Shown: positions 28,173-36,076, counted from the stretch's first letter. The stretch is 64,000 nt of DNA from Tenericutes bacterium HGW-Tenericutes-2 (GCA_002839095.1 PGXL01000001.1:1-64000), one strand, 5' to 3'. The notes: generated from the sequence alone by a model not told the origin. Numbers and translations: made by a program.

Positions 28173-28727
28173 TTATGGTACTAATATTTCAGCAACTGTA
28201 AATGTAATGTCAAGTGTTAAGGTTGCATTAGCAACATCTTCATAAATTCCTTGATTAGCTGGTTCTGCATAAAATGTAACAGTTACTTCGAGTTCTAGTG
28301 GAACACCTTCAGTAATAGTATGTGTTAATCCACCTGTAACAACTGCACTAAATAGAGCTGTATATTCTGTTTGTTCAGAAAAACCTGCAACACCACCAAA
28401 TGTTAACGCAGATAATGTTAATGTACTTTGAACCCCATCGGCACCTGCTTGTTCAGCATCCCATTCGACAGTAAAGTTTAATACTACAACATTTGTAGAC
28501 TCTAATGCTACTTGATATCCTGTTGGAACCATTGGAAGTAATGTATTATTATCTTCATTTGTCACCACAAATGTTGTTGTTACATCTTTCCCTTCACCAA
28601 TAACTATTGATCCTCCAACAGTACTTGTTCCGCCTTCAACTGAATTTGCCCAAAACGCATATGTGAACCCCGATGTGATCACTGCTAACATAACTAATAA
28701 ACCGATTACTAAACCTCTTTTGTTCAT
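28173..28727 (-). CDS. Exported protein with SipW-type signal (TasA/CalY-like)
   Basis: 184 residues. MNKRGLVIGLLVMLAVITSG is followed by TYAFWANSVEGG (AFW motif), then a beta-rich, Thr/Val-rich body with no cysteine. It closes with a strand-like repeat (LTLDITFTV). Size and design resemble the TasA/CalY family of biofilm matrix subunits that need SipW for maturation, but sequence identity is too low to assign by eye. GGGAGA precedes the ATG. It is the middle gene of the riboswitch-controlled operon and may be a fibre or surface-layer subunit. Confidence 0.65.
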   Translation of the reverse strand: MNKRGLVIGLLVMLAVITSGFTYAFWANSVEGGTSTVGGSIVIGEGKDVTTTFVVTNEDNNTLLPMVPTGYQVALESTNVVVLNFTVEWDAEQAGADGVQSTLTLSALTFGGVAGFSEQTEYTALFSAVVTGGLTHTITEGVPLELEVTVTFYAEPANQGIYEDVANATLTLDITFTVAEILVP

Positions 28728-28768
28728 TTTAAATCTCCCTTTTTCATTTTTATTTTTTATTTTTTGTT

Positions 28769-29347
28769 TTAATCATTGTTTCTTGGAGTAACACTAAATT
28801 TCACGACAAAGCTAATGTCTTCTCCTTTAATGGTGTTATACGCTAATTCCGCATCATCAACATTAACCAACTCAAGGTCTAAACCTCTTTCAACTGCCTC
28901 TTCATTATCTATGGGCTCTAACAATCTAACTACTATTACAACAGTTATTGTACTGTTGAACAGCTCATACTCGAATGAATCTCCACCGCTTGCTATCCTT
29001 ATATCTACAAGGTGTGCGTATGTATCAGATTCACCAATTTTTACCTCAATTGCTTCTACAATTAAATTCATACTTTGAACGAGCGGTTTATCGATGTAGA
29101 CATCATAACTAAATACGACCTGATCAACTTCTCCTTCAAAATAGACACGACCTTCCGGAACTAATCTTCCTGTGAAGCTGTCGCTTGTTTCCAATACTTT
29201 AAGCTCTGCGTCAACTCCGTCGAAACGAATGACCACATTACCGATACTGGATACATCTTGCCAATATGCAAAGGCTGCTGTAGAAGTGAAGCCAAGTGCA
29301 ATAATTAACATGATGATAATTCCTATCGGTATGTATTTCTTGACCAC
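28769..29347 (-). CDS. Exported protein with SipW-type signal, first gene of c-di-GMP-controlled operon
   Basis: 192 residues from a GTG start (29347). AAAGGAGG lies 10 bases upstream; a longer reading frame to 29416 is rejected because it would start inside the terminator hairpin of the leader. MKKYIPIGIIIMLIIALGFT-type signal residues (after V/MVKKY) are followed by AAFAYWQDVSSIGNV (AYW motif). The body is a beta-rich domain of about 150 residues with no known motif. It is probably processed by the SipW-like peptidases encoded 3 kb downstream and may be a minor subunit or anchor for the 28173 and 26525 products. Confidence 0.65.
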   Translation of the reverse strand: MVKKYIPIGIIIMLIIALGFTSTAAFAYWQDVSSIGNVVIRFDGVDAELKVLETSDSFTGRLVPEGRVYFEGEVDQVVFSYDVYIDKPLVQSMNLIVEAIEVKIGESDTYAHLVDIRIASGGDSFEYELFNSTITVVIVVRLLEPIDNEEAVERGLDLELVNVDDAELAYNTIKGEDISFVVKFSVTPRNND

Positions 29348-29368
29348 GACTCTAATCCCTCCTTTGAT

Positions 29369-29405
29369 TAAATAAAATAAAGCCAGCATGTTTTCACACG
29401 CCGAC
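29369..29405 (-). terminator. Leader-proximal terminator hairpin of the surface operon
   Basis: GTCGGCGTG-TGAAAA-CATGCTGGC, nine consecutive pairs with G-U allowed, followed by TTTATTTTATTTAA and then the ribosome site. It lies between the riboswitch and the first gene. Confidence 0.75.
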
Positions 29406-29414
29406 TCTGATGTC

Positions 29415-29493
29415 ATTTAAAATAAAATGCCATATTGTCAAGCGTAGAATGAGAATCCACAAATTGTAGATTTTCTTCTAAATGACAACTGGC
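29415..29493 (-). terminator. Riboswitch-linked terminator competing with the aptamer
   Basis: GCCAGTTGTCA at the 3' end of the aptamer can pair with TGACAATATGGC (29429-29440), followed by ATTTTATTTTAAA. A smaller internal stem (AATCTAC/GTGGATT) extends it. Because the 5' arm is shared with the aptamer, ligand binding and termination look mutually exclusive, predicting an ON switch. Confidence 0.6.
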
Positions 29494-29560
29494 TACCTTG
29501 TATAGGCCCTATAGCTTTGCGTCCCAGGATTTCTCCAGGTTTGCCTTTAACATTTGTGAC
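29483..29560 (-). promoter_or_regulatory. Cyclic-di-GMP-I (GEMM) riboswitch
   Basis: Minus-strand signature in order: GGCAAACC (29538-29545), a stem CCTGGA-GAAA-TCCTGG with a GNRA tetraloop, GGGACGCAAAGC (29514-29525), then GGGCCTA and GGTAGCC (29491-29510). These are the conserved elements of the c-di-GMP-I aptamer, including the tetraloop. It is located just after a consensus promoter and upstream of three exported proteins. c-di-GMP control of adhesins and matrix genes is well established for the class; its presence in a mollicute is unusual. Confidence 0.88.
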
Positions 29561-29589
29561 TGAAAGATGTTATTCACATTTTCCTCTAT

Positions 29590-29618
29590 ATTATATACCA
29601 CACATACGGGTGTGTCAA
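29590..29618 (-). promoter_or_regulatory. Consensus promoter of the surface-protein operon
   Basis: Perfect TTGACA (29613-29618), 17 bases and perfect TATAAT (29590-29595). The spacer holds an inverted repeat (CACAC-CCGTA-TGTGTG type) that could be an operator. The predicted leader is about 235 bases. Confidence 0.9.
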
Positions 29619-29675
29619 CAACAATGCTATAAATATGTTGAATTTGTTTCATTTTTTTACATTTTACTTACATTC

Positions 29676-29710
29676 AAAGAAAAAAAGCGCTGAATCATGT
29701 GATTTAACGC
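29676..29710 (-). terminator. Terminator of gap
   Basis: GCGTTAAATC-ACAT-GATTCAGCGC (one mismatch) followed by TTTTTTTC on the minus strand. Confidence 0.8.
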
Positions 29711-29746
29711 TTTTTTACACTTTTTTTGTTGTTAATAATCTCTTAT

Positions 29747-30763
29747 TTACTTCTTAATCAAACTTGCTAATTTCGTAACAGTTCTAATTAATTGTGCAGT
29801 GTAACTCATTTCATTGTCATACCAAGCCATGACTTTAACAAGTTGGCGATCATCGTAATTCACGATTTGAGTTGTATTTGCATCATATAAAGATCCGTAA
29901 TGTGAACCAATAACATCTGATGATACGATAGGATCAGATACATAAGCTAATGTTTCGTTTGCTGCTTTTTTGAATGCTGCATCAACTTCTGCTAATGTAG
30001 TATGCTTTCTAACTTCAACTGTTAAGTCAACAATTGAACCAGTGATTGTTGGAACACGAAGTGCAGTACCATCTAATCTACCCTTTAATTGTGGTAAGAC
30101 TAAACCGATTGCTTTAGCTGCTCCTGTTGAAGATGGAATAATGCTTTCAGATGCTGCACGTCCTCTTCTTGATGCAATACCTTTTTTATGTGGTTGGTCC
30201 ATTAAGGATTGGTCAGCTGTAAATGCATGAACTGTTGTCATGAATCCACCAACAATACCGAAATTGTCATCTAATACTTTAGCGATTGGAGCTAAACAGT
30301 TTGTAGTACATGAAGCACCACTTAAAATGTCTTCTGTTCCATCTAGTGTGTCATCATTGACGTTAAACACAATTGTCTTCACATTACCAGTTGCTGGTGC
30401 AGAGATTACAACTTTTTTAGCGCCTGCTTCTAAATGCCATCCAGCTTTCACTTCATCAGTGAAGAAACCTGTACATTCTAAAACTACGTCAACACCTAAT
30501 TTACCCCATGGTAATTCTTTAGGATCTTTTTGGCTGAAGATTGGAATCTTTTTACCATCTACAATTAAATCAGTACCTTCATAACTTACTGAGTTTAATT
30601 TGAAATTCCCTTGTGCTGTGTCATACTTTAAAAGGTATGCTAAAGTTTCAGCATCTGTTAAATCGTTAATACCGACTACATCGAATGTAGGATTGTCTGC
30701 CATCAATCTGTAAGCAAGACGACCAATACGGCCAAAACCATTAATTGCTACTTTTATTGCCAT
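29747..30763 (-). CDS. gap: Glyceraldehyde-3-phosphate dehydrogenase
   Basis: The NAD-dependent glycolytic enzyme making 1,3-bisphosphoglycerate. 338 residues. The N-terminal nucleotide motif is [13 protein letters not shown], the catalytic Cys lies in [12 protein letters not shown], the catalytic His in [10 protein letters not shown], and [19 protein letters not shown] and [12 protein letters not shown] are conserved. GGAGGA precedes the ATG. It is monocistronic, while pgk and tpiA are in a separate operon 23 kb away. A cre-like site lies upstream (30856-30869), consistent with CcpA control. Confidence 0.97.
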   Translation of the reverse strand: MAIKVAINGFGRIGRLAYRLMADNPTFDVVGINDLTDAETLAYLLKYDTAQGNFKLNSVSYEGTDLIVDGKKIPIFSQKDPKELPWGKLGVDVVLECTGFFTDEVKAGWHLEAGAKKVVISAPATGNVKTIVFNVNDDTLDGTEDILSGASCTTNCLAPIAKVLDDNFGIVGGFMTTVHAFTADQSLMDQPHKKGIASRRGRAASESIIPSSTGAAKAIGLVLPQLKGRLDGTALRVPTITGSIVDLTVEVRKHTTLAEVDAAFKKAANETLAYVSDPIVSSDVIGSHYGSLYDANTTQIVNYDDRQLVKVMAWYDNEMSYTAQLIRTVTKLASLIKK

Positions 30764-30803
30764 AATTTAATTTCCTCCTAGGATTGTTTTATTCATCGAC
30801 TAT

Positions 30804-30831
30804 ATTCTACCATTTTATCCGCCAATTTCAA
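30804..30831 (-). promoter_or_regulatory. Promoter of gap
   Basis: TTGAAA (30826-30831), 16 bases, TAGAAT (30804-30809). A TATAGT immediately downstream is an alternative -10. Confidence 0.6.
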
Positions 30832-30855
30832 ATATAATGAAACCGTGTTCATGAA

Positions 30856-30869
30856 TGTAAACGTTTTTC
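30856..30869. promoter_or_regulatory. cre-like site between gap and the CYTH gene
   Basis: TGTAAACGTTTTTC matches the CcpA consensus TGWAANCGNTNWCA at 12 of 14 positions. It lies 25 bases upstream of the gap -35 and could act on gap, on the divergent CYTH gene, or on both. Confidence 0.5.
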
Positions 30870-30947
30870 CTTCCTTTTAGAACCTTGATTTGATATAATA
30901 TAAGCGGCATAATGATTTAGGCAAAGAAGTTGGAGAAGGTGAGATAC

Positions 30948-31499
30948 ATGAATAAGAATATCGAGATTGAATTTAAGACTGAAATTACAGTCGAAAAGTA
31001 TCAAGAACTACTATCTTTATTTAACCTAGAGAACAATATTTTCAAGCAAGTTAACCATTATTTTGATACGGATGATTATAAGCTAAACCAAGAGAAAATA
31101 GTCCTTCGCATTCGTCAAAAAGGTGAAAATCATTTTAAAGTAACCTTAAAGAGTCAAAGTGAGTTTGGTGCCTTTGAAAGTCATGTATTACTTCAAAAGG
31201 ATCAAGCACTTGATATGATTAAAAATGGATTTAACACAAAAGACTACTTTGATGATATTGATTACTTTGTAACATTTAGAGTTTCTCTGGATAACTATAG
31301 AGTTTCAACTCCTTATGAAGGTGGCGTCTTATTTCTAGATCGTTGTGAGTATTGTAATATTACTGACTATGAAGTCGAATATGAAGTAGGCAATTATCAT
31401 GAAGGTGAAAAGCTATTTCATCAGTTTTTAGAGGACCACAATATCCCGTTTGTTCAAACCAAACGAAAGAGTGAACGAGCATTTATATGTAGAAGATAG
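30948..31499 (+). CDS. CYTH domain protein (YjbK-like)
   Basis: 183 residues from the ATG at 30948 (GAGAAGGTGAG upstream). MNKNIEIEFKTEI carries the ExExK motif that starts the CYTH beta-tunnel. Further charged strands follow (ENHFKVTLKSQ, VLFLDRCEY, DYEVEYEVGNY), ending with KRKSERAF. CYTH proteins hydrolyse triphosphates such as tripolyphosphate using acidic and basic side chains inside the barrel; the Firmicutes YjbK group has unclear physiology. It is divergent from gap and ends in its own terminator. Confidence 0.8.
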   Translation: MNKNIEIEFKTEITVEKYQELLSLFNLENNIFKQVNHYFDTDDYKLNQEKIVLRIRQKGENHFKVTLKSQSEFGAFESHVLLQKDQALDMIKNGFNTKDYFDDIDYFVTFRVSLDNYRVSTPYEGGVLFLDRCEYCNITDYEVEYEVGNYHEGEKLFHQFLEDHNIPFVQTKRKSERAFICRR

Positions 31500-31518
31500 T
31501 TTAGGCTATCTTTTTTTT
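31494..31518 (+). terminator. Terminator after the CYTH gene
   Basis: AGATAG-TTTAGG-CTATCT followed by a T-run; the 5' arm lies in the last codons and stop. Confidence 0.8.
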
Positions 31519-31577
31519 ATATTTTTATTTCATTATTTCTTCTGTTTTGCTATAATTAAACAAGCAGGAGATTAACT

Positions 31578-32831
31578 ATGTCAATCATGAAAAACATAAT
31601 GAAACAAAATATTTTAGTACCTATTATTTTTAGTATTTTGTTCATCATTACCTTTACAATTGAACCTATTGATCAAATCATCGATGGATTTATTAAAATT
31701 TTAATGAGTCCAAGTATTTTGGTATCTGACTATTTATTCGTCGGTGGTTTATCAGCAACCTTATTAAACGTTTCCTTAACCGTTCTTTTAAACCTATACC
31801 TACTAAAACGCTTGAATCTTAAAATGACTGGTCCAATATTCGCCTGCTTATTGACTATTGCAGGATTTGCCTTCTTCGGTAAGAATTTATTCAATGCGCT
31901 ACCTCTTTATTTAGGTATCTATTTATACGCTAAGGCTACGAAAACTGAGATGAAAAATTATGTCTTGGTTCTACTGCTTTCATCTGGTATTTCACCCATT
32001 GTAAGTTATTTAATCTACGGGGTAGGATTACCATTTTATCAATCGATTCCACTTGGTATCATCGTTGGTATTTTTGTTGGTTTCATTCTTCCAGCATTTA
32101 ACGCACACGCAATCAAATTCCATCAAGGATATAATCTTTATAATACAGGATTTTCCATGGGTGTAATTTCCATGATGTTAACTGGTATTATTTCCGTATT
32201 TACCACAATTAATCGACAAGTAGATGTCAATAATGCATTCCACTTTGAATTACTTTATGCAACGATCATTGTTTCAGTTTTATTAATTATTGCAGCTTAT
32301 ATCATGGATCCTAAGGTTCATCTTAAGTATCCATTGATATTAAAAAAGTCTGGACGTTTAATCACAGATTTTTCAGCGATAGCAGGTAAGGAAGCTACGA
32401 TGTTAAACATCGGTATTATGGGTTTATTATCGATAGTCTTAGTCTTAGGGTTAGGGATTCAAATCAATGGACCTGTGATGGGAGCTATTCTCACGATTGT
32501 CGGGTTTGCTGCTTTTGGTAAGCATCCTAGGAATTCAATACCTGTAGTTATAGGTGCAATTCTTGCAGTAGCGCTCACTCCAATGGAGCTAACCTTAGGT
32601 CCAATTCTTGCAATATTTTTCGTAACAGGTCTCGCCCCACTCGCTGGACAATATGGTTTCTTTGCTGGAATACTCGCAGGATTCGTTCATTTATTAATTA
32701 CACCACTTGCTTTACAATTCCAAGGTGGGTTTGACTTATATAATAATGGCTTTGCTGCTGGATTTGTTGCGGCTGTATTATCCTCACTATTTGCTATCAT
32801 TAAACCAGATACCGACACTAAGCCTATCTAG
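31578..32831 (+). CDS. DUF1576-type polytopic membrane protein
   Basis: 417 residues with about 11-12 hydrophobic segments. The two halves share motifs: MTGPIFACLLTIAGFAFFGK against INGPVMGAILTIVGFAAFGK, and FHQGYNLYNTGFSMG against FQGGFDLYNNGFAAG. This indicates an internal duplication as in many transporters. The pattern matches the DUF1576 family of Firmicutes as I recall it; substrate and function are unknown. AGGAGA lies 6-7 bases before the ATG and TATAAT is about 22 bases upstream. Confidence 0.7.
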   Translation: MSIMKNIMKQNILVPIIFSILFIITFTIEPIDQIIDGFIKILMSPSILVSDYLFVGGLSATLLNVSLTVLLNLYLLKRLNLKMTGPIFACLLTIAGFAFFGKNLFNALPLYLGIYLYAKATKTEMKNYVLVLLLSSGISPIVSYLIYGVGLPFYQSIPLGIIVGIFVGFILPAFNAHAIKFHQGYNLYNTGFSMGVISMMLTGIISVFTTINRQVDVNNAFHFELLYATIIVSVLLIIAAYIMDPKVHLKYPLILKKSGRLITDFSAIAGKEATMLNIGIMGLLSIVLVLGLGIQINGPVMGAILTIVGFAAFGKHPRNSIPVVIGAILAVALTPMELTLGPILAIFFVTGLAPLAGQYGFFAGILAGFVHLLITPLALQFQGGFDLYNNGFAAGFVAAVLSSLFAIIKPDTDTKPI

Positions 32832-32886
32832 ATAGTTCAAAAAGCCTAGATTTTATCTAATTAAAGCCATTATACGTAATATAACA

Positions 32887-32915
32887 TTGACAATGACTGA
32901 TAATAACTTTATAAT
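32887..32915 (+). promoter_or_regulatory. Consensus promoter of the 32950 gene
   Basis: TTGACA (32887-32892), 17 bases, TATAAT (32910-32915): a perfect sigma-A-type promoter. Confidence 0.9.
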
Positions 32916-32949
32916 ATTATATGTAAGTATTTATACGATGGAGGACCAT

Positions 32950-33357
32950 ATGAAAGAAAGAAGTTTACTTTATTTTATTACAGCTGTGGTTTCAAGTGTA
33001 CTTTTCCTTGTTGCCCTATTGATTAGAACACAACCATGGTTTATCATGTACGGTTCTCATGCACTACCAAGTTTATATACATTATTCATCCCTGTAGTTT
33101 TATTATGGATTGGTTGGTATTTTCAAAATAAAGGCTTTCTGCTTTCTGCATCCATTTTCTTATCAGTTATCCTCACAATGTTTTGGGATAAATCAGCAGG
33201 CGTTTTAAATGGTGATATTCATGTAATAAGTGCTTATGCTCCAGGAGTTAAAACAGCATTCGTCTTAGGATCCATGTTAATGATCGGAACATTCGCATTA
33301 GGATTTTATACCTATATGAAATCTGAATTAGAAAAAGAGAAAGTTGTAACTGAGTAA
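32950..33357 (+). CDS. Hypothetical four-helix membrane protein
   Basis: 135 residues starting MKERSLLYFITAV, with GGAGG 5-6 bases upstream. A longer frame from 32887 is rejected because its start codon is the -35 box. Four helices (about 5-25, 37-53, 60-78, 100-122) end in a charged tail (KSELEKEKVVTE). I recognise no family motif. Strong expression is predicted from the consensus promoter, and a bidirectional terminator follows. Confidence 0.65.
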   Translation: MKERSLLYFITAVVSSVLFLVALLIRTQPWFIMYGSHALPSLYTLFIPVVLLWIGWYFQNKGFLLSASIFLSVILTMFWDKSAGVLNGDIHVISAYAPGVKTAFVLGSMLMIGTFALGFYTYMKSELEKEKVVTE

Positions 33358-33373
33358 ATATCAAAAAATGAAT

Positions 33374-33404
33374 AAAATAAAAAGGAACCGAAGTTCCTTT
33401 TTTT
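33374..33404. terminator. Bidirectional terminator between convergent genes
   Basis: AAAGGAAC-CGAA-GTTCCTTT (33381-33400) with T-rich sequence on the 3' side in both directions. It serves the 32950 gene and spx. Confidence 0.9.
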
Positions 33405-33406
33405 AT

Positions 33407-33871
33407 TTAATGCGTATGTTGTATATCTTTTTTTATTTCATCAAAATAGCGTCTAAGCGCACTTTGATAGTCACAGTGTTCACCTTGAGGACAATCAACG
33501 CACATAATCAATTCTCTAAGTCTTCTAGGAATGAATACGCGAATCTCTTCATCATTATAACCTACTTGCATCTTATCGCCATCAATCATGATAGGTCTTT
33601 TTAAGACACTTGGATTGTTGATAATGAACTTTTTAAGTTCACTAATTTTCATATCTTCAACATCTAAAGATTCTTCTTTAAAAATCTTTGATCTTGTTGA
33701 TATAATATCCTCAAATCCGTTCTCAGCGTTTTCAAGCATGCGATCGATATCCGCTTCTGTTATACGCTGGTTAAATAGGTTTTTTTCTTCATAAGGTATC
33801 TTATGATCATCAAGCCACTTTTTCGCTTTCCGACATGACGAACAACTTGGGGTTGTAAAAATAGTAATCAT
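33407..33871 (-). CDS. spx: Spx/ArsC-family transcriptional regulator with Cys-rich tail
   Basis: Spx binds the RNA polymerase alpha C-terminal domain and reprograms transcription under thiol stress. The redox switch CSSC (Cys10, Cys13) follows FTTPS, and KRPIMIDGDKMQVGYNDEEIRVF with FIPRR matches the Spx C-terminal half. Length is 154 against the usual ~131. The extra C-terminus contains three further cysteines (CVDCPQGEHC) that could add a metal site or second disulfide. GGAGG precedes the ATG. It has its own promoter and a roughly 70-base structured leader. Which Spx paralogue group it belongs to cannot be told by eye. Confidence 0.85.
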   Translation of the reverse strand: MITIFTTPSCSSCRKAKKWLDDHKIPYEEKNLFNQRITEADIDRMLENAENGFEDIISTRSKIFKEESLDVEDMKISELKKFIINNPSVLKRPIMIDGDKMQVGYNDEEIRVFIPRRLRELIMCVDCPQGEHCDYQSALRRYFDEIKKDIQHTH

Positions 33872-33940
33872 TGTCTTCCTCCTTTGAGAGATAGGTTTTA
33901 GCCTACAGCACTTTGTGTTCTTGCATGGGTTGCCCCGTTG
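33872..33940 (-). promoter_or_regulatory. Structured spx leader, class unknown
   Basis: About 68 bases between promoter and ATG with successive small hairpins: GGG-GCAA-CCC, CAC-AAA-GTG and TAGG-CTAAAA-CCTA, the last just before the ribosome site. I could not match it to a known riboswitch class. Confidence 0.4.
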
Positions 33941-33944
33941 CTTA

Positions 33945-33973
33945 ATTATATAATTATTTAGAGAATTTTACAA
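33945..33973 (-). promoter_or_regulatory. Promoter of spx
   Basis: TTGTAA (33968-33973), 17 bases, TATAAT (33945-33950). Confidence 0.75.
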
Positions 33974-34084
33974 CCTGTGAAAACGTTTTTCCTATCATTT
34001 TACACATTTTGTACATACCATTAGTCTTTTGATAAAGTAATGCGTTATAATAGAAGAAACTAAAAGAGCGAAAGGAATCATAAC

Positions 34085-35851
34085 ATGTCAAAATGGGACT
34101 TATCAACTTTTTATCCAAATTTAGAGGCTTGGGATGCAGATTTAGTCAAAATGTCCGAGCATATCGATTTACTTGCTACCTATCAAGGTAAGCTTGGCGA
34201 GCTAGAAAGCTTCAATGCTTTTCTTGAATCTGAAGAAAGAGCATTAAAGCTTTTATATAGACTTTATGCATATATTCATTTAAATAGCGACTTAAATTTA
34301 AAGGATCAAGTGAAGTCATCAAAAAATCAACAAATGCTACTAACTCTTTCTAAATTGAACCAAAAAACTTCTTTTGCTAAGCCTGAGATGATTGCTATTG
34401 GTGAAGAAAAGATTATGAGTTTTGTAAGTTCAAGTGATTTCTTAAAGACTTACACTTTTGAAATGAGAAAACTCTTTATGCAACAAAAGCATGTGTTATC
34501 TGGAGATCAAGAAAGCTTGCTAGCTAATTTTGGTCCAACCCGCAGCATTCCTGCTTCCTTGTATCAAGCACTTGCTATCGTAGATAGAAGTGATGAAAAA
34601 GTGACTTTATCTAATGGTGAAGAGATTACAATTACTCAATCCAATTTTCGTTCACTTCTTCCTGAAGTACCTACAGCTGATGATCGTCGCAAAGTCTTTG
34701 AGGCTGCCTTCAAGAGATATAAGGATAATAAAGCAGCATTTGCTAGCACCTATAATTTAGTGCTTCAACAGCTTGCAGCTAACTATAAATCAAGAAATTA
34801 TAGTTCTTCTTTAGAAGCTGCACTAGATGTCAATAACATCCCAACAACAGTTTTTCATAATTTAAAGGATGCTGCATATGAAAATACAGCTCCAATTAAG
34901 AGATATATAGCATTAAGAAAGAAACATTTAGGACTAGATAAATATCATACCTATGATCGTTTTATGAAGCTAGCAAAGGATGATACGAAATATCCTTTTG
35001 AGATGGCTAGAAATTTATTCTTTGAAGCAATTGCTCATATGAGTGAAGAGTTTACCTCTCATCAAAAAGAAGCGCTTAGAGATGGATTTGTTGACGCTTA
35101 TCCAGCCGATGGCAAAAGAACTGGTGCATACTCCTCAGGCTTTTATGGATTCCATCCATATATCTTATTAAATCATGATGATACGCTTGATGCAGTCTTT
35201 ACACTTGCTCATGAAGCAGGACATAGTGCACACACCATTTTCTCCAATGAAAATCAGCCAATGCCTACTTCTGACTATACAATCTTTGTTGCTGAAATAG
35301 CTTCAACCTTTAATGAACATATTCTTCTTGATTATCTATTAACAAAGGCAACAACAAAGACTCAAAAGATTGATTTACTAGAAAAAGCGATTGATGGTAT
35401 TATGGCAACCTTCTTTAGACAAACACTATTCGCTACCTTTGAATTCGAAGCGAATCAATTAGTAGAAAAAGGTGTTCCAATTACTGATGAATCCTTATCA
35501 AAAATCATGGTTGATCTCTATAAGCATTATTACGACTTAGATATTACTGAAGAAAATGGTAAGCAATATGTATGGGCGTATATCCCTCATCTATATTACA
35601 CACCTTTCTATGTCTATCAATATTCAACATCCTATAGTGCTTCATTAAAGATTTATGATAACGTGAAGACAAATCAACCAAATGCTATGGAAAACTTTAT
35701 CGGTTTATTAAAATCAGGTGGAAGTGATTTCCCAGTCAACCAAGCAGCTAAAGCTGGTGCTGATTTAACCAATAAGGAAACCTTTATGGCTGTTATTAAG
35801 AGATTTAACAGTCTAATTGATCAACTAGAGAAAGTGCTTGAAGAAAAATAA
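34085..35851 (+). CDS. pepF: Oligoendopeptidase F
   Basis: A cytosolic zinc metallopeptidase of family M3 that degrades medium-length peptides taken up or produced by proteolysis. 588 residues. The zinc motif HEAGH lies in TLAHEAGHSAHTIFS near residue 380, and the third ligand Glu in EIASTFNEH. The C-terminal segment YIPHLYYTPFYVYQYSTSYSAS is typical of the family. CGAAAGGAA precedes the ATG and TATAAT is about 30 bases upstream. A degenerate cre-like element lies between it and spx. It is monocistronic. Confidence 0.95.
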   Translation: MSKWDLSTFYPNLEAWDADLVKMSEHIDLLATYQGKLGELESFNAFLESEERALKLLYRLYAYIHLNSDLNLKDQVKSSKNQQMLLTLSKLNQKTSFAKPEMIAIGEEKIMSFVSSSDFLKTYTFEMRKLFMQQKHVLSGDQESLLANFGPTRSIPASLYQALAIVDRSDEKVTLSNGEEITITQSNFRSLLPEVPTADDRRKVFEAAFKRYKDNKAAFASTYNLVLQQLAANYKSRNYSSSLEAALDVNNIPTTVFHNLKDAAYENTAPIKRYIALRKKHLGLDKYHTYDRFMKLAKDDTKYPFEMARNLFFEAIAHMSEEFTSHQKEALRDGFVDAYPADGKRTGAYSSGFYGFHPYILLNHDDTLDAVFTLAHEAGHSAHTIFSNENQPMPTSDYTIFVAEIASTFNEHILLDYLLTKATTKTQKIDLLEKAIDGIMATFFRQTLFATFEFEANQLVEKGVPITDESLSKIMVDLYKHYYDLDITEENGKQYVWAYIPHLYYTPFYVYQYSTSYSASLKIYDNVKTNQPNAMENFIGLLKSGGSDFPVNQAAKAGADLTNKETFMAVIKRFNSLIDQLEKVLEEK

Positions 35852-35866
35852 TAATTGATGTATAAT
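35838..35866 (+). promoter_or_regulatory. Promoter of the trpS T-box transcript
   Basis: TTGAAG (35838-35843, inside the end of pepF), 17 bases, TATAAT (35861-35866). Confidence 0.75.
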
Positions 35867-35872
35867 GAATGT

Positions 35873-36076
35873 GCAATGAAAAGAAATAGTAGCATGATTA
35901 AAAAATGTCAAGAGAGCTGGGATGGTGGAATCCAGTCATTGGATATCATGTGAATGGGATCTTGGAGCACATAGTAAATCGGCTATAACGATATCGAGGG
36001 CTAGAGTTTTCACTCTAGAACTAAGGTGGCACCGCGTAACATTTACGTCCTTAGATTTATATATCTAGGGACGTTT
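35873..36076 (+). promoter_or_regulatory. T-box riboswitch (Trp) upstream of trpS
   Basis: The T-box sequence AAGGTGGCACCGCG sits at about 36022-36037, preceded by an AGAGAG element and Stem I. A TGG followed by A at 35963-35965 is the likely Trp specifier. The terminator ACGTCCTTAG/CTAGGGACGT plus T-run ends at 36076. Uncharged tRNA-Trp is expected to stabilise the antiterminator and turn trpS on. Confidence 0.93.

Noticed and set aside
29348-29416. N-terminal extension of the first surface protein to an ATG at 29416
   Set aside because: That region contains the leader terminator hairpin. AAAGGAGG positions the GTG at 29347 before a proper signal peptide.
33978-33991. TGAAAACGTTTTTC as a cre between spx and pepF
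   Set aside because: Two mismatches at the 3' end and placement upstream of the spx -35 make it too weak to list as a site; noted only because it resembles the gap upstream site.
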